DNA from: Alphaproteobacteria bacterium
GTDB taxonomy: Bacteria; Pseudomonadota; Alphaproteobacteria; CAAHEQ01; UBA3637
DNA length: 49,800 nucleotides
Direction of reading: 5' to 3'
NCBI GenBank assembly: GCA_017962565.1
Contig: JAGCVC010000003.1
Span: 1-49,800, forward strand
Shown here: positions 43,602 to 49,800 of the stretch, in pieces
Layout of the letters: the number at the start of each line of letters is the position of its first letter
Position numbering within the stretch: the first letter of the stretch is position 1
Notes under the pieces: model-generated
What the model was told of the DNA's origin: nothing
Databases searched by the model: none
Seen by the model: the letters and a program-made list of their open reading frames with translations, nothing else
Translations under genes and position numbers: made by a program

Positions 43602-44237
43602 CTAAATTTTTTCAGGATTTGCAAAAAAACGTTCTAAATGATCTACAAATTGCCAAACGTGATAGCCATCAATAAACATGTGTGTTAACAGCATGGAATA
43701 GGGTAAAATCATGTTTTCCCCCTTTAATTTTCCCCAAGTCATTAACGGCATAGACTGGTGTGGTTCGCAAAGCGCATTATCACAAGCTGTAAAAGAAAAC
43801 CAAGGAACACAATTCAAACAAACCAAGCCTTTTGTTTTGTCGTCATTGTCATCCGGAATAATGTTTGATTTTGCATTTTCAATTCTTTTTTTCGTTTCTT
43901 TGTTAAATTCATCAAATGTTGGCAAATAAGGGCATTCTACCATTGTAAATTGATGGTTGGGGTCATTTGGAATCATTACAGGTGTTATGGCGGACAATTC
44001 TTCCATATCGTAAACACGTTCATCAATCAGCCGATGACGAAATTGTTCTGTTTCGTTGGATGCTTTTAAAAATGCGTACAAACAGAAAATAAAGAAAGAA
44101 AAATGATTTTCCTTACAAAAATGATAGGCTTTTTTGGCTTCAACTTCTAAAGATACACTAAAAAGGGACGAAAAAAAGCTTTTATAATACAAAAAATAAT
44201 CTTTTCTATACCATGTGTTAATATCGATTTCTTTCAT
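43602..44237 (-). CDS. Chloramphenicol acetyltransferase-family protein
   Basis: A 211-aa member of the CAT fold family. 'INTWYRKDYFLYY' at the start, 'VPWFSFTACDNA' in the middle, and the catalytic-type motif HMFIDG (HxxxDG) near residue 188, followed by 'YHVWQFVDHLERFF', line up with CAT enzymes. Usual CAT has two His in HHxxxDG; here the first is Thr and the catalytic His is kept. Whether it acetylates chloramphenicol or another substrate is unknown. The ATG at 44237 has GAAGGA seven bases upstream. Upstream in-frame codons run into antisense tRNA-Ser and are not part of it. Confidence 0.82.
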   Translation of the reverse strand: MKEIDINTWYRKDYFLYYKSFFSSLFSVSLEVEAKKAYHFCKENHFSFFIFCLYAFLKASNETEQFRHRLIDERVYDMEELSAITPVMIPNDPNHQFTMVECPYLPTFDEFNKETKKRIENAKSNIIPDDNDDKTKGLVCLNCVPWFSFTACDNALCEPHQSMPLMTWGKLKGENMILPYSMLLTHMFIDGYHVWQFVDHLERFFANPEKI

Positions 44238-44268
44238 GTTGCAATCCTTCAATAAAAAAACTTTAAGT

Positions 44269-44297
44269 ATTTTATATAAAAAAATTTGCCGTGTCGA
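44269..44297 (-). promoter_or_regulatory. Promoter of CAT-family gene
   Basis: Minus strand: TCGACA (44297-44292), 17-bp spacer, TAAAAT (44274-44269); divergent from the tRNA-Ser promoter. Confidence 0.55.
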
Positions 44298-44307
44298 GTT
44301 TTTTTGA

Positions 44308-44336
44308 TTGACGAATCTTTTATTTTCGTTTATAAG
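44308..44336 (+). promoter_or_regulatory. tRNA-Ser promoter
   Basis: TTGACG (44308-44313), 17-bp spacer, TATAAG (44331-44336), ending 11 bases before the tRNA. Confidence 0.65.
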
Positions 44337-44347
44337 AATAAGGCACT

Positions 44348-44434
44348 GGAGCGTTGGCAGAGTGGTAATGCAGCGGATTGCTAATCCGTCATCGTGAAAG
44401 CGATGCAGAGGTTCGAGTCCTCTACGCTCCGCCA
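44348..44434 (+). tRNA. tRNA-Ser (GCT anticodon)
   Basis: An 87-nt class II tRNA with encoded CCA. Acceptor GGAGCGT/ACGCTCC perfect; anticodon stem GCGGA/TCCGT with loop TTGCTAA, anticodon GCT at 44380-44382; long variable arm CATCG-TGAAAG-CGATG; T loop TTCGAGT. Reads AGC/AGT. Confidence 0.97.
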
Positions 44435-44444
44435 CTAAAATTAA

Positions 44445-44470
44445 AGGGTCAGTGATGGCTCTTTTTTTTT
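44445..44470 (+). terminator. Terminator of tRNA-Ser
   Basis: AGGGTC (44445-44450) pairs with GGCTCT (44457-44462), 6 bp with two G-U, followed by a long T-run. Confidence 0.6.
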
Positions 44471-44547
44471 ATTTTACAAGCACTTGTAAGGATTCAAAGC
44501 TTTTATCATTTTCAATCCTTTTTTCAGAAAAACAACGATATTTTTAA

Positions 44548-44576
44548 TTGCATTAAAATGAATAATTTTGTATAGT
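44548..44576 (+). promoter_or_regulatory. Promoter of amidohydrolase gene
   Basis: TTGCAT (44548-44553), 17-bp spacer, TATAGT (44571-44576). Confidence 0.55.
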
Positions 44577-44600
44577 ACGGGGCAGGAGTTGAAAGTTTTT

Positions 44601-45842
44601 ATGATTTTATTGAAAAATGTTTTTTTGAATGGGAATGTTTGCGATATCTTAATTGATGGAAACAAAATTGCCAAAATAGCAGATAAGTTAAGTACAGTAA
44701 CAGATGAAATTGTGGACTGTAGCGATAAAGCTATTTTGCCTTCTTTTTGCAATACGCATACGCATGCCAGTATGATGTTCTTACGTGGTATCGGTGAAGA
44801 TAAAAACCTGTTTGATTGGCTGAAACAAGACATTTTTCCACGGGAAGCCAAATTAAAACCGGAACATATTTATCCTCTTTCCAGATATGCTATTTTGGAA
44901 ATGATAAAGACAGGAACAACCTGTTTTACGGATATGTATTTTTATGTTCCCGAAACTCTAAGAGCAGTACAAAACATGGGAATTCGCGCTGTTTTACCTT
45001 ATTTGGGAATGGATTTTTTTGATGATAAGAAAACAGAATCTTCTATTCAACAGGCAATTCAGCATTTAAAAGAGCCTTCTAGAAATTTAAAAATTAAAAA
45101 AGCGATTTGTTGTCACTCTGTTTATACTTGTTCACAACGGTTAATTCAAGAATTTTCCAATTTAGCAAAAAAATATGATGCTTATTTGCAAATTCATGTT
45201 TCAGAAACGCAAAAAGAAGTAGATGATTGTGTCCAAAAATATGGCTGTCGCCCTGTTGAACTTTTATATAAATGGGGATTTATGGGGCCAAAAACATTTT
45301 TTGCCCATGCGGTTCATTTAAATGACGATGAAATAGAGTTGGTTAAAAAAACGGGGACGGTTTTGGGACATTGCCCAACTTCCAATTTAAAGTTAGGTTC
45401 AGGCCAAATGCCTTTACAGAAGTATCTGAATGCCGGTTTGAAAGTGACATTGGGAACGGATGGTGTTTCATCTAACAATTCGCTTTCTATGATTTCGGAA
45501 ATGAAAGTGGCGGCGCTATCAGCTAAAAACAAAGCAGATTCTGTTTTAGCTGCAACGGTTGATGATGCTTTTCGTATGGCAACACAAAACGGATTTGAAG
45601 CGTTTGGAATTAATGCAGGAGAAATCAAAGAAGGGAATTTGGCTGACTTTATATTGGTGGATATGAATAATCAATTTTTACTGCCAAACAACAACCTTAA
45701 ATCAAATATGATTTATGCGGCAGACAGTTCTTGTATTACAGATGTTTTTTGTGATGGAATACCCGTTATGAGGGACAGAAAAATTCCCCACGAAGCAGAG
45801 ATTATTTCTGATTTTAAACAAGTTTGTTCAGACCTTTCATAA
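44601..45842 (+). CDS. MTA/SAH deaminase-type amidohydrolase (MtaD-like)
   Basis: Metal-dependent amidohydrolase, 413 aa, of the 5'-methylthioadenosine / S-adenosylhomocysteine deaminase (TrzN/AtzA-related) family. 'LPSFCNTHTHASMMFLRGIG' carries the metal-binding HxH; 'LQIHVSETQKEVDD' and 'FFAHAVHLNDDE' carry further His; 'VTLGTDGVSSNNSLSM' carries the metal-binding Asp. A small beta-sandwich is formed by the two ends. Likely role: purine deamination in methionine/adenosine salvage; other substrates are possible. AGGAG lies 12 bases before the ATG, somewhat far. Monocistronic. Confidence 0.88.
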   Translation: MILLKNVFLNGNVCDILIDGNKIAKIADKLSTVTDEIVDCSDKAILPSFCNTHTHASMMFLRGIGEDKNLFDWLKQDIFPREAKLKPEHIYPLSRYAILEMIKTGTTCFTDMYFYVPETLRAVQNMGIRAVLPYLGMDFFDDKKTESSIQQAIQHLKEPSRNLKIKKAICCHSVYTCSQRLIQEFSNLAKKYDAYLQIHVSETQKEVDDCVQKYGCRPVELLYKWGFMGPKTFFAHAVHLNDDEIELVKKTGTVLGHCPTSNLKLGSGQMPLQKYLNAGLKVTLGTDGVSSNNSLSMISEMKVAALSAKNKADSVLAATVDDAFRMATQNGFEAFGINAGEIKEGNLADFILVDMNNQFLLPNNNLKSNMIYAADSSCITDVFCDGIPVMRDRKIPHEAEIISDFKQVCSDLS

Positions 45843-45873
45843 ATAAAAATGGATAAAATTGTTTTGCCACTTT

Positions 45874-45908
45874 AATAAAAAAATCCCCCAACAAGCGTTA
45901 GGGGATTT
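45874..45908 (-). terminator. Terminator of outer-membrane protein gene
   Basis: Minus strand: AAATCCCC (45908-45901) pairs with GGGGATTT (45888-45881), 12-base loop, followed by a run of T on the minus strand. It may also act on the plus-strand amidohydrolase transcript. Confidence 0.75.
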
Positions 45909-45924
45909 CAAAAAGGCTTTCAAA

Positions 45925-46686
45925 TTAGAAAGCAACTTTTAATCCGGCGCCGACTGTGTAGTCACGTTCGACTCTTATGAAGTCTCTCTTTGTTTTTTCA
46001 TATAACAAATAATCACCAAAAATTCGGACGGACATATTTTTATTAATTGAATACGATAAGGCAGCATCCAAAGTATATGCTCCTTTAACAACCGGATTGG
46101 ATACTTCATGTCCATACTTTAAACCGGTGTCCAAACCGATTTTTTTTGTTAATTCTGTATAGGCCGCAACGCGAAGATCCGTGGTCGGATCGTTATCTTT
46201 TCCATTGTTGAGTGTGTTTGACCATTCAACCTCTGCATATGGTGTTACTTTATCCAATTTGACACCACCTTTGGCGCTGAAACTGTAGAATTTGTTTACA
46301 TCAGTATATTTATATTTGTTTTGGCCATATTCTACACCAATTTGAGCAAATAATTGTCCGTTATTGATGACATTATATGTCGTACCTACAGCCCACCAAT
46401 TTCCCGTATTGTGTGGAGCATTAAAGTTTTCTTTCATCCAATCTTTCTCAAGATCTAAATACACTGTCCAGTCATTTGTTATACCATAGAGAACTTCTTC
46501 TGCCACTGTATGTTCATAAGCGTTCCAAGCGCCTTCACGCCAATTTGTTCGTTCAAATGAATATGTTGTATCGGAAGCAAATTGTCCTTTGGATGGTCCC
46601 CAGAATGGGTGGTCTAAGTCGTAAGCCATTGCACCAGAAGCTGCTAAAACAACAGCACCAGCTAATAAAAATTGTGTTAATTTCAT
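45925..46686 (-). CDS. Outer-membrane beta-barrel protein
   Basis: A 253-aa predicted outer-membrane beta-barrel. Signal peptide of about 21 residues ending 'GAMA', then repeated amphipathic strands ('VLYGITNDWTVYLDLEK', 'WWAVGTTYNVINNGQLFAQI', 'TPYAEVEWSNTLNNGKDN') and a terminal strand 'YTVGAGLKVAF' ending in Phe. I count roughly ten to twelve strands. Not closely similar to the barrel at 42988-43542. AAAGGAG precedes the ATG at 46686; a longer frame from 46749 lacks a ribosome site. Role unknown. Confidence 0.8.
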   Translation of the reverse strand: MKLTQFLLAGAVVLAASGAMAYDLDHPFWGPSKGQFASDTTYSFERTNWREGAWNAYEHTVAEEVLYGITNDWTVYLDLEKDWMKENFNAPHNTGNWWAVGTTYNVINNGQLFAQIGVEYGQNKYKYTDVNKFYSFSAKGGVKLDKVTPYAEVEWSNTLNNGKDNDPTTDLRVAAYTELTKKIGLDTGLKYGHEVSNPVVKGAYTLDAALSYSINKNMSVRIFGDYLLYEKTKRDFIRVERDYTVGAGLKVAF

Positions 46687-46837
46687 GATTTTTCTCCTTT
46701 TTTTAATTAAATACAAGAGTATGTTTGCATGTAATGGACTGTTTGTCAATACCTTCTTTGTTAAAAAAGAACGAGAAAAACAAAATGGTTTTGATTTTTG
46801 TTTTTAACAAGTTAATTTGGGCTCAATTTTTTAAAAC

Positions 46838-46866
46838 TTGCTATTAAATTGTTTTTTATGTAAAAT
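46838..46866 (+). promoter_or_regulatory. Promoter of second binding-protein gene
   Basis: TTGCTA (46838-46843), 17-bp spacer, TAAAAT (46861-46866), 36 bases before the ATG. Confidence 0.55.
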
Positions 46867-46902
46867 TATCTCAACACTATAGAAGTAAAAAGGAATTTTG
46901 TT

Positions 46903-48021
46903 ATGAAAAAAGTTAACTGGAAAAGTATCGTTGGATGGGGTGTCGCGGCGTTAGTCGTTGTTTGTATTATCGGAACAAATATGCACCAACAAAGGCAATT
47001 AGAAACAGGAAAGAGAAATTTATATGCTTTGTTGCCTTTAACAGGGGTAATTGCGCAACCCGGACAAGATTATAAAGCAGCAATGGAAGTATCCTATAAG
47101 AATTTGAAGAATCCAAAAATAAATATCGTATATATTGACTCTCAGTTTCAACCGACACAAGCAGTAACGGCTTTGCAACAGGCAACACTGGATGATGAAC
47201 ATCCGTTAGTTTTGGCATGGACATTGGCTATTGCCTCTGCTGTTATTCCACAAGTGGGTGATAAAGGATTTATCTTTTCCGGTTCAACAGTTGAACATGA
47301 TGATTTAAAGAAAAACAACAATTATGAACGGCTTTCAACAACGTCAACAAAGGGTGTTCAGTTAATTGTTGATTATCTGTCAAAGAATCATAAAAAGGTG
47401 GCATTGGTTCACTCTAATGATGTTTATGGACATGCAAACAAAGGTGCTTTTGTGAAGCATATTCAAAACTATCCTTTGGAATATGTCGTTATGGATTTTG
47501 AAAACAAATCACTGTCAATGCGTGATTTAGTATATAAGTTATTGGCCAAAAATCCTGATCTTGACGCTATTTTCATATCAGCTCCTGCTTCTCATGGTTT
47601 TTTGGAATTTTTTAAAGAATTAAAGAGCCAAGGTTTCAAAGGTGAAGTTTTGGCAGATATTGCTTTTAGTCAGAAATTTGTTTTTGATACATTGGGAGAA
47701 CTTGCTGAAGATATTGTATTTGTGACATTGGAACCACAATTAACAGAACCGAGAAATCAAAAAGCAACAGAATTCAGAAAATTGGCTCTTGATAATGGAT
47801 TGTACCCATCATTCACGTCCATAGAAGCTTATGACATGGTGATGGTAATCAACCATATGATTGAAAATAATATTCCGCTTACACAGGAAAGTTTTTTAAA
47901 GATGAAAAAATTTCTCGGCGCTGCAGGTGAAATTTTATTTACGGACAAAGGGGATGCAGTTTATCCTTTTATTTTAGCAACAATCAAGAACGGTAAAATC
48001 ATTCCTGTAGAAAATGAATAA
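46903..48021 (+). CDS. Periplasmic binding protein type 1 (LivK-like), paralogue
   Basis: A 372-aa paralogue of the protein at 212-1303, with the same plan: basic N-terminus, one hydrophobic helix (about 10-27), 'LYALLPLTGVIAQPGQDYKA' at the start of the binding fold, two alpha/beta lobes ('KKVALVHSNDVYGHANKGA', 'FKGEVLADIAFSQKF') and a similar C-terminal end ('ATIKNGKIIPVENE' against 'VTVRNGELVPVDKD'). No transporter genes adjoin it. The ligand is unknown. AAGGA lies 10 bases before the ATG. Monocistronic by position. Confidence 0.8.
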   Translation: MKKVNWKSIVGWGVAALVVVCIIGTNMHQQRQLETGKRNLYALLPLTGVIAQPGQDYKAAMEVSYKNLKNPKINIVYIDSQFQPTQAVTALQQATLDDEHPLVLAWTLAIASAVIPQVGDKGFIFSGSTVEHDDLKKNNNYERLSTTSTKGVQLIVDYLSKNHKKVALVHSNDVYGHANKGAFVKHIQNYPLEYVVMDFENKSLSMRDLVYKLLAKNPDLDAIFISAPASHGFLEFFKELKSQGFKGEVLADIAFSQKFVFDTLGELAEDIVFVTLEPQLTEPRNQKATEFRKLALDNGLYPSFTSIEAYDMVMVINHMIENNIPLTQESFLKMKKFLGAAGEILFTDKGDAVYPFILATIKNGKIIPVENE

Positions 48022-48107
48022 AAATAATTGATAGATATAGTTTCTATAAACTCAAAGCAGTCTTTTCTCTACTGAAAGTCTGTGCTTATGTTACATATAA
48101 ATAATAC

Positions 48108-48136
48108 TTGATTTTCAGGTTGTTTTTTTATATGAT
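48108..48136 (+). promoter_or_regulatory. Promoter of NifU-like/GGGtGRT operon
   Basis: TTGATT (48108-48113), 17-bp spacer, TATGAT (48131-48136), 32 bases before the ATG. Confidence 0.6.
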
Positions 48137-48168
48137 GAGTCCGTTTAGTTTTTTAGAAAGGAAAGAAT

Positions 48169-48873
48169 ATGGATTGTAAATATCAATGCACACCGGCCGT
48201 AGAGCAAATGTGCCCGATAGCCAAAGGTGTTCATCATAAAAGTGCCCCGATTCCTGAAGAAGGAAAGTGGGTTAGTTCTGCTCAGATCAGTGATATCTCC
48301 GGTTTAACACATGGATGTGGTTGCTGTGCGCCTCAACAAGGAACTTGTAAATTGACACTTAATGTCAAAGACGGCGTAATTCAAGAAGCTTTAGTGGAAA
48401 CAATCGGATGCTCCGGCATGACACATTCAGCAGCTATGGCGGCTGAAATTTTGCCGGGAAAAACGATTTTGGAAGCTTTGAATACAGATTTGGTTTGTGA
48501 CGCTATCAACGTGGCAATGCGTGAATTATTTTTACAAATTGTTTATGGTCGTACTCAAACGGCGTTTTCCGAAAATGGTTTGCCAATTGGTGCCGGTATG
48601 GAAGATTTGGGTAAAGGTCTTCGTTCTATGGTAGGAACAATGTATTCCACAACCGTAAAAGGACCACGTTATTTGGAAATGACTGAAGGTTATGTTTTGG
48701 AACAAGGTTTGGATGAAAATAATGAAATTATCGGATACAAATTTGTTCATGTAGGAAAAATGTTAGAGGCAATCCGCAAGGGTGTTTCTCCTGAAGAAGC
48801 TTTTACGCAAAATGTCAAAACTTATGGTCGTTTTGATGAAGCAGTCAAAAAAATTGATCCGAGAAAGGAGTAA
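48169..48873 (+). CDS. NifU-like iron-sulfur scaffold protein
   Basis: A 234-aa protein related to the NifU/IscU N-terminal scaffold family, of the type found beside GGGtGRT proteins. Cys-rich start ('CKYQCTPAVEQMCPIAKG'), then 'HGCGCCAPQQGTC', 'VETIGCSGMTHSAAMAAEIL' and 'LVCDAINVAMRELF', the last two recalling the conserved scaffold Cys regions. Probable role: building or carrying a labile Fe-S cluster, perhaps for the neighbour. A ribosome site GAAAGG precedes the ATG. The next gene begins 3 bases after its stop. Confidence 0.82.
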   Translation: MDCKYQCTPAVEQMCPIAKGVHHKSAPIPEEGKWVSSAQISDISGLTHGCGCCAPQQGTCKLTLNVKDGVIQEALVETIGCSGMTHSAAMAAEILPGKTILEALNTDLVCDAINVAMRELFLQIVYGRTQTAFSENGLPIGAGMEDLGKGLRSMVGTMYSTTVKGPRYLEMTEGYVLEQGLDENNEIIGYKFVHVGKMLEAIRKGVSPEEAFTQNVKTYGRFDEAVKKIDPRKE

Positions 48874-48876
48874 GCT

Positions 48877-49800
48877 ATGGTAGAATTTGAAGGTTATGAA
48901 CGTCGGATTGCTAAAATTAACAAAGTTTTGGCCGAATATGGATTGAAGGATTTAGAAGAAGCTAAAGCTTTATGTGATTCAAAAGGTGTTGACGTTTCTA
49001 AGTTAGTTAAAGGTATCCAACCGATTGCATTTGAAAATGCCGTATGGGCTTATACATTGGGTGCTGCAATTGCCATTAAAAAGGGTGTAAAAACAGCATC
49101 AGAAGCAGCTAAGATGTTGGGTGTTGGATTACAGGCTTTCTGTGTGCCGGGTTCGGTTGCCGATCAACGTAAAGTCGGTTTGGGACATGGTAATTTGGCT
49201 GCTATGTTGCTCAGTGAAGAAAGTAAATGTTTCTGCTTCTTGGCAGGTCATGAATCCTTTGCCGCTGCGGAAGGTGCTATCGGTATTGCCCGTTCAGCAA
49301 ACAAAGTCCGTAAGGAACCTTTGCGCGTTATTTTAAACGGTCTTGGTAAAGATGCTGCTTACATTATTTCACGCATTAACGGATTTACTTTTGTTGAAAC
49401 ACAATATGACTACTATACAGGTGAATTGAAGATTGTTTCCGAAAAAGCTTTCTCAAACGGGGACAAGGCAAAAGTTCGTTGCTATGGTGCTGATGATGTC
49501 AGCGAAGGTGTTGCTATCATGATTAAAGAAGGGGTTGATGTTTCCATTACCGGAAATTCAACAAACCCGACACGTTTCCAACACCCTGTTGCCGGTACAT
49601 ATAAAAAGTGGGCAACAGAAAACGGTCGTAAATATTTCTCTGTTGCCAGCGGTGGTGGTACAGGTCGTACGCTTCATCCGGATAATGTCGCAGCCGGTCC
49701 GGCTTCTTATGGTATGACAGATACAATGTGTCGTATGCATTCAGACGCACAATTTGCGGGATATTCATCAGTTCCGGCTCACGTCGAGATGATGGGACTA
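48877..49800 (+). CDS. GGGtGRT-family protein (3'-truncated by window)
   Basis: The frame is open through the window end (308 codons seen). It carries the name-giving motif in 'SVASGGGTGRTLHPDN' (near residue 265), and AAAGGAG precedes the ATG. The family is of unknown function; members occur next to an Fe-S scaffold protein, mainly in anaerobes. Soluble, no signal peptide. The close spacing with the NifU-like gene indicates joint function, perhaps an Fe-S-dependent enzyme; that is inference. Confidence 0.85.
   Translation, partial: MVEFEGYERRIAKINKVLAEYGLKDLEEAKALCDSKGVDVSKLVKGIQPIAFENAVWAYTLGAAIAIKKGVKTASEAAKMLGVGLQAFCVPGSVADQRKVGLGHGNLAAMLLSEESKCFCFLAGHESFAAAEGAIGIARSANKVRKEPLRVILNGLGKDAAYIISRINGFTFVETQYDYYTGELKIVSEKAFSNGDKAKVRCYGADDVSEGVAIMIKEGVDVSITGNSTNPTRFQHPVAGTYKKWATENGRKYFSVASGGGTGRTLHPDNVAAGPASYGMTDTMCRMHSDAQFAGYSSVPAHVEMMGL

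Noticed and set aside
43602-44237. Chloramphenicol resistance gene
   Set aside because: Fold membership is supported, but the substrate is not; many CAT-like proteins do not act on chloramphenicol.
44238-44435. N-terminal extension of the CAT-family gene across tRNA-Ser on the opposite strand
   Set aside because: It is the antisense reading of the tRNA, a known annotation artefact. The promoter at 44297-44269 and the ribosome site before 44237 lie downstream of it.

Overview
The window is AT-rich chromosomal DNA from an alphaproteobacterium. The evidence is a CtrA-type cell-cycle regulator (41045-41731), an IalB-family protein, an F1-ATPase operon without F0 genes, and a compact mur/fts (dcw) cluster. 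An NifU-like protein next to a GGGtGRT-family protein at the right end is a pairing I associate with anaerobes. Together with small, tightly packed genes this suggests an uncultured, host-associated (gut-type) anaerobic lineage; that placement is inference. No insertion sequence, prophage, CRISPR array or rRNA gene was found.

Layout. 1-2856: a possible C/U-rich small RNA, a periplasmic binding protein, a SHOCT-domain membrane protein and tsaC/sua5. 2857-6418: a two-gene operon of a giant prepilin-like protein and a membrane-anchored protein that share a Cys/Trp-rich module. 6463-7568: a DUF45 metallopeptidase and a YcgN-type Fe-S cluster protein. 7619-8490: a self-contained unit of two small membrane proteins. 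8534-13375: F1-ATPase genes in the order alpha, gamma, beta, epsilon; the C-terminal domain of the delta subunit is fused in front of alpha, and the delta N-terminal domain is not present here. 13442-16590: TPR/GT41 glycosyltransferase, rlmN, ialB. 16670-33873 (minus strand): rsmH-ftsL-ftsI-murE::murF-mraY-ftsW-murG-murC-murB-ddl-ftsQ-ftsA-ftsZ-rsmB, mostly with overlapping genes; murD and mraZ are missing and murE and murF are one gene. 34132-37751: dnaB and rnr. 37812-41731: a large orphan protein, mutT, tRNA-Arg, a glycine-zipper lipoprotein and ctrA. 41765-42978: trpS behind a ribosome-mediated tryptophan attenuator. 42988-49800: two outer-membrane beta-barrels, a CAT-fold acetyltransferase, tRNA-Ser, an MTA/SAH deaminase-type amidohydrolase, a second periplasmic binding protein, and the NifU-like/GGGtGRT pair, the last cut by the window edge.

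How it works together. The dcw block supplies meso-diaminopimelate peptidoglycan precursors and the divisome from what looks like one long transcript. ctrA, with a perfect CtrA box upstream, is the probable cell-cycle controller. Many transcription units are preceded by a clear TTGNNN-N15-17-TATNNT promoter. These promoters often settle the translation start, because longer reading frames would begin upstream of the promoter.

Best candidates for something new: (1) a classic leader-peptide attenuator with tandem Trp codons controlling a tryptophanyl-tRNA synthetase gene; (2) an F1-ATPase alpha subunit carrying the delta C-terminal domain, which implies three copies of a domain normally present once; (3) a prepilin-like system with shared Cys-Trp modules; (4) a murE::murF fusion in a cluster that has lost murD.
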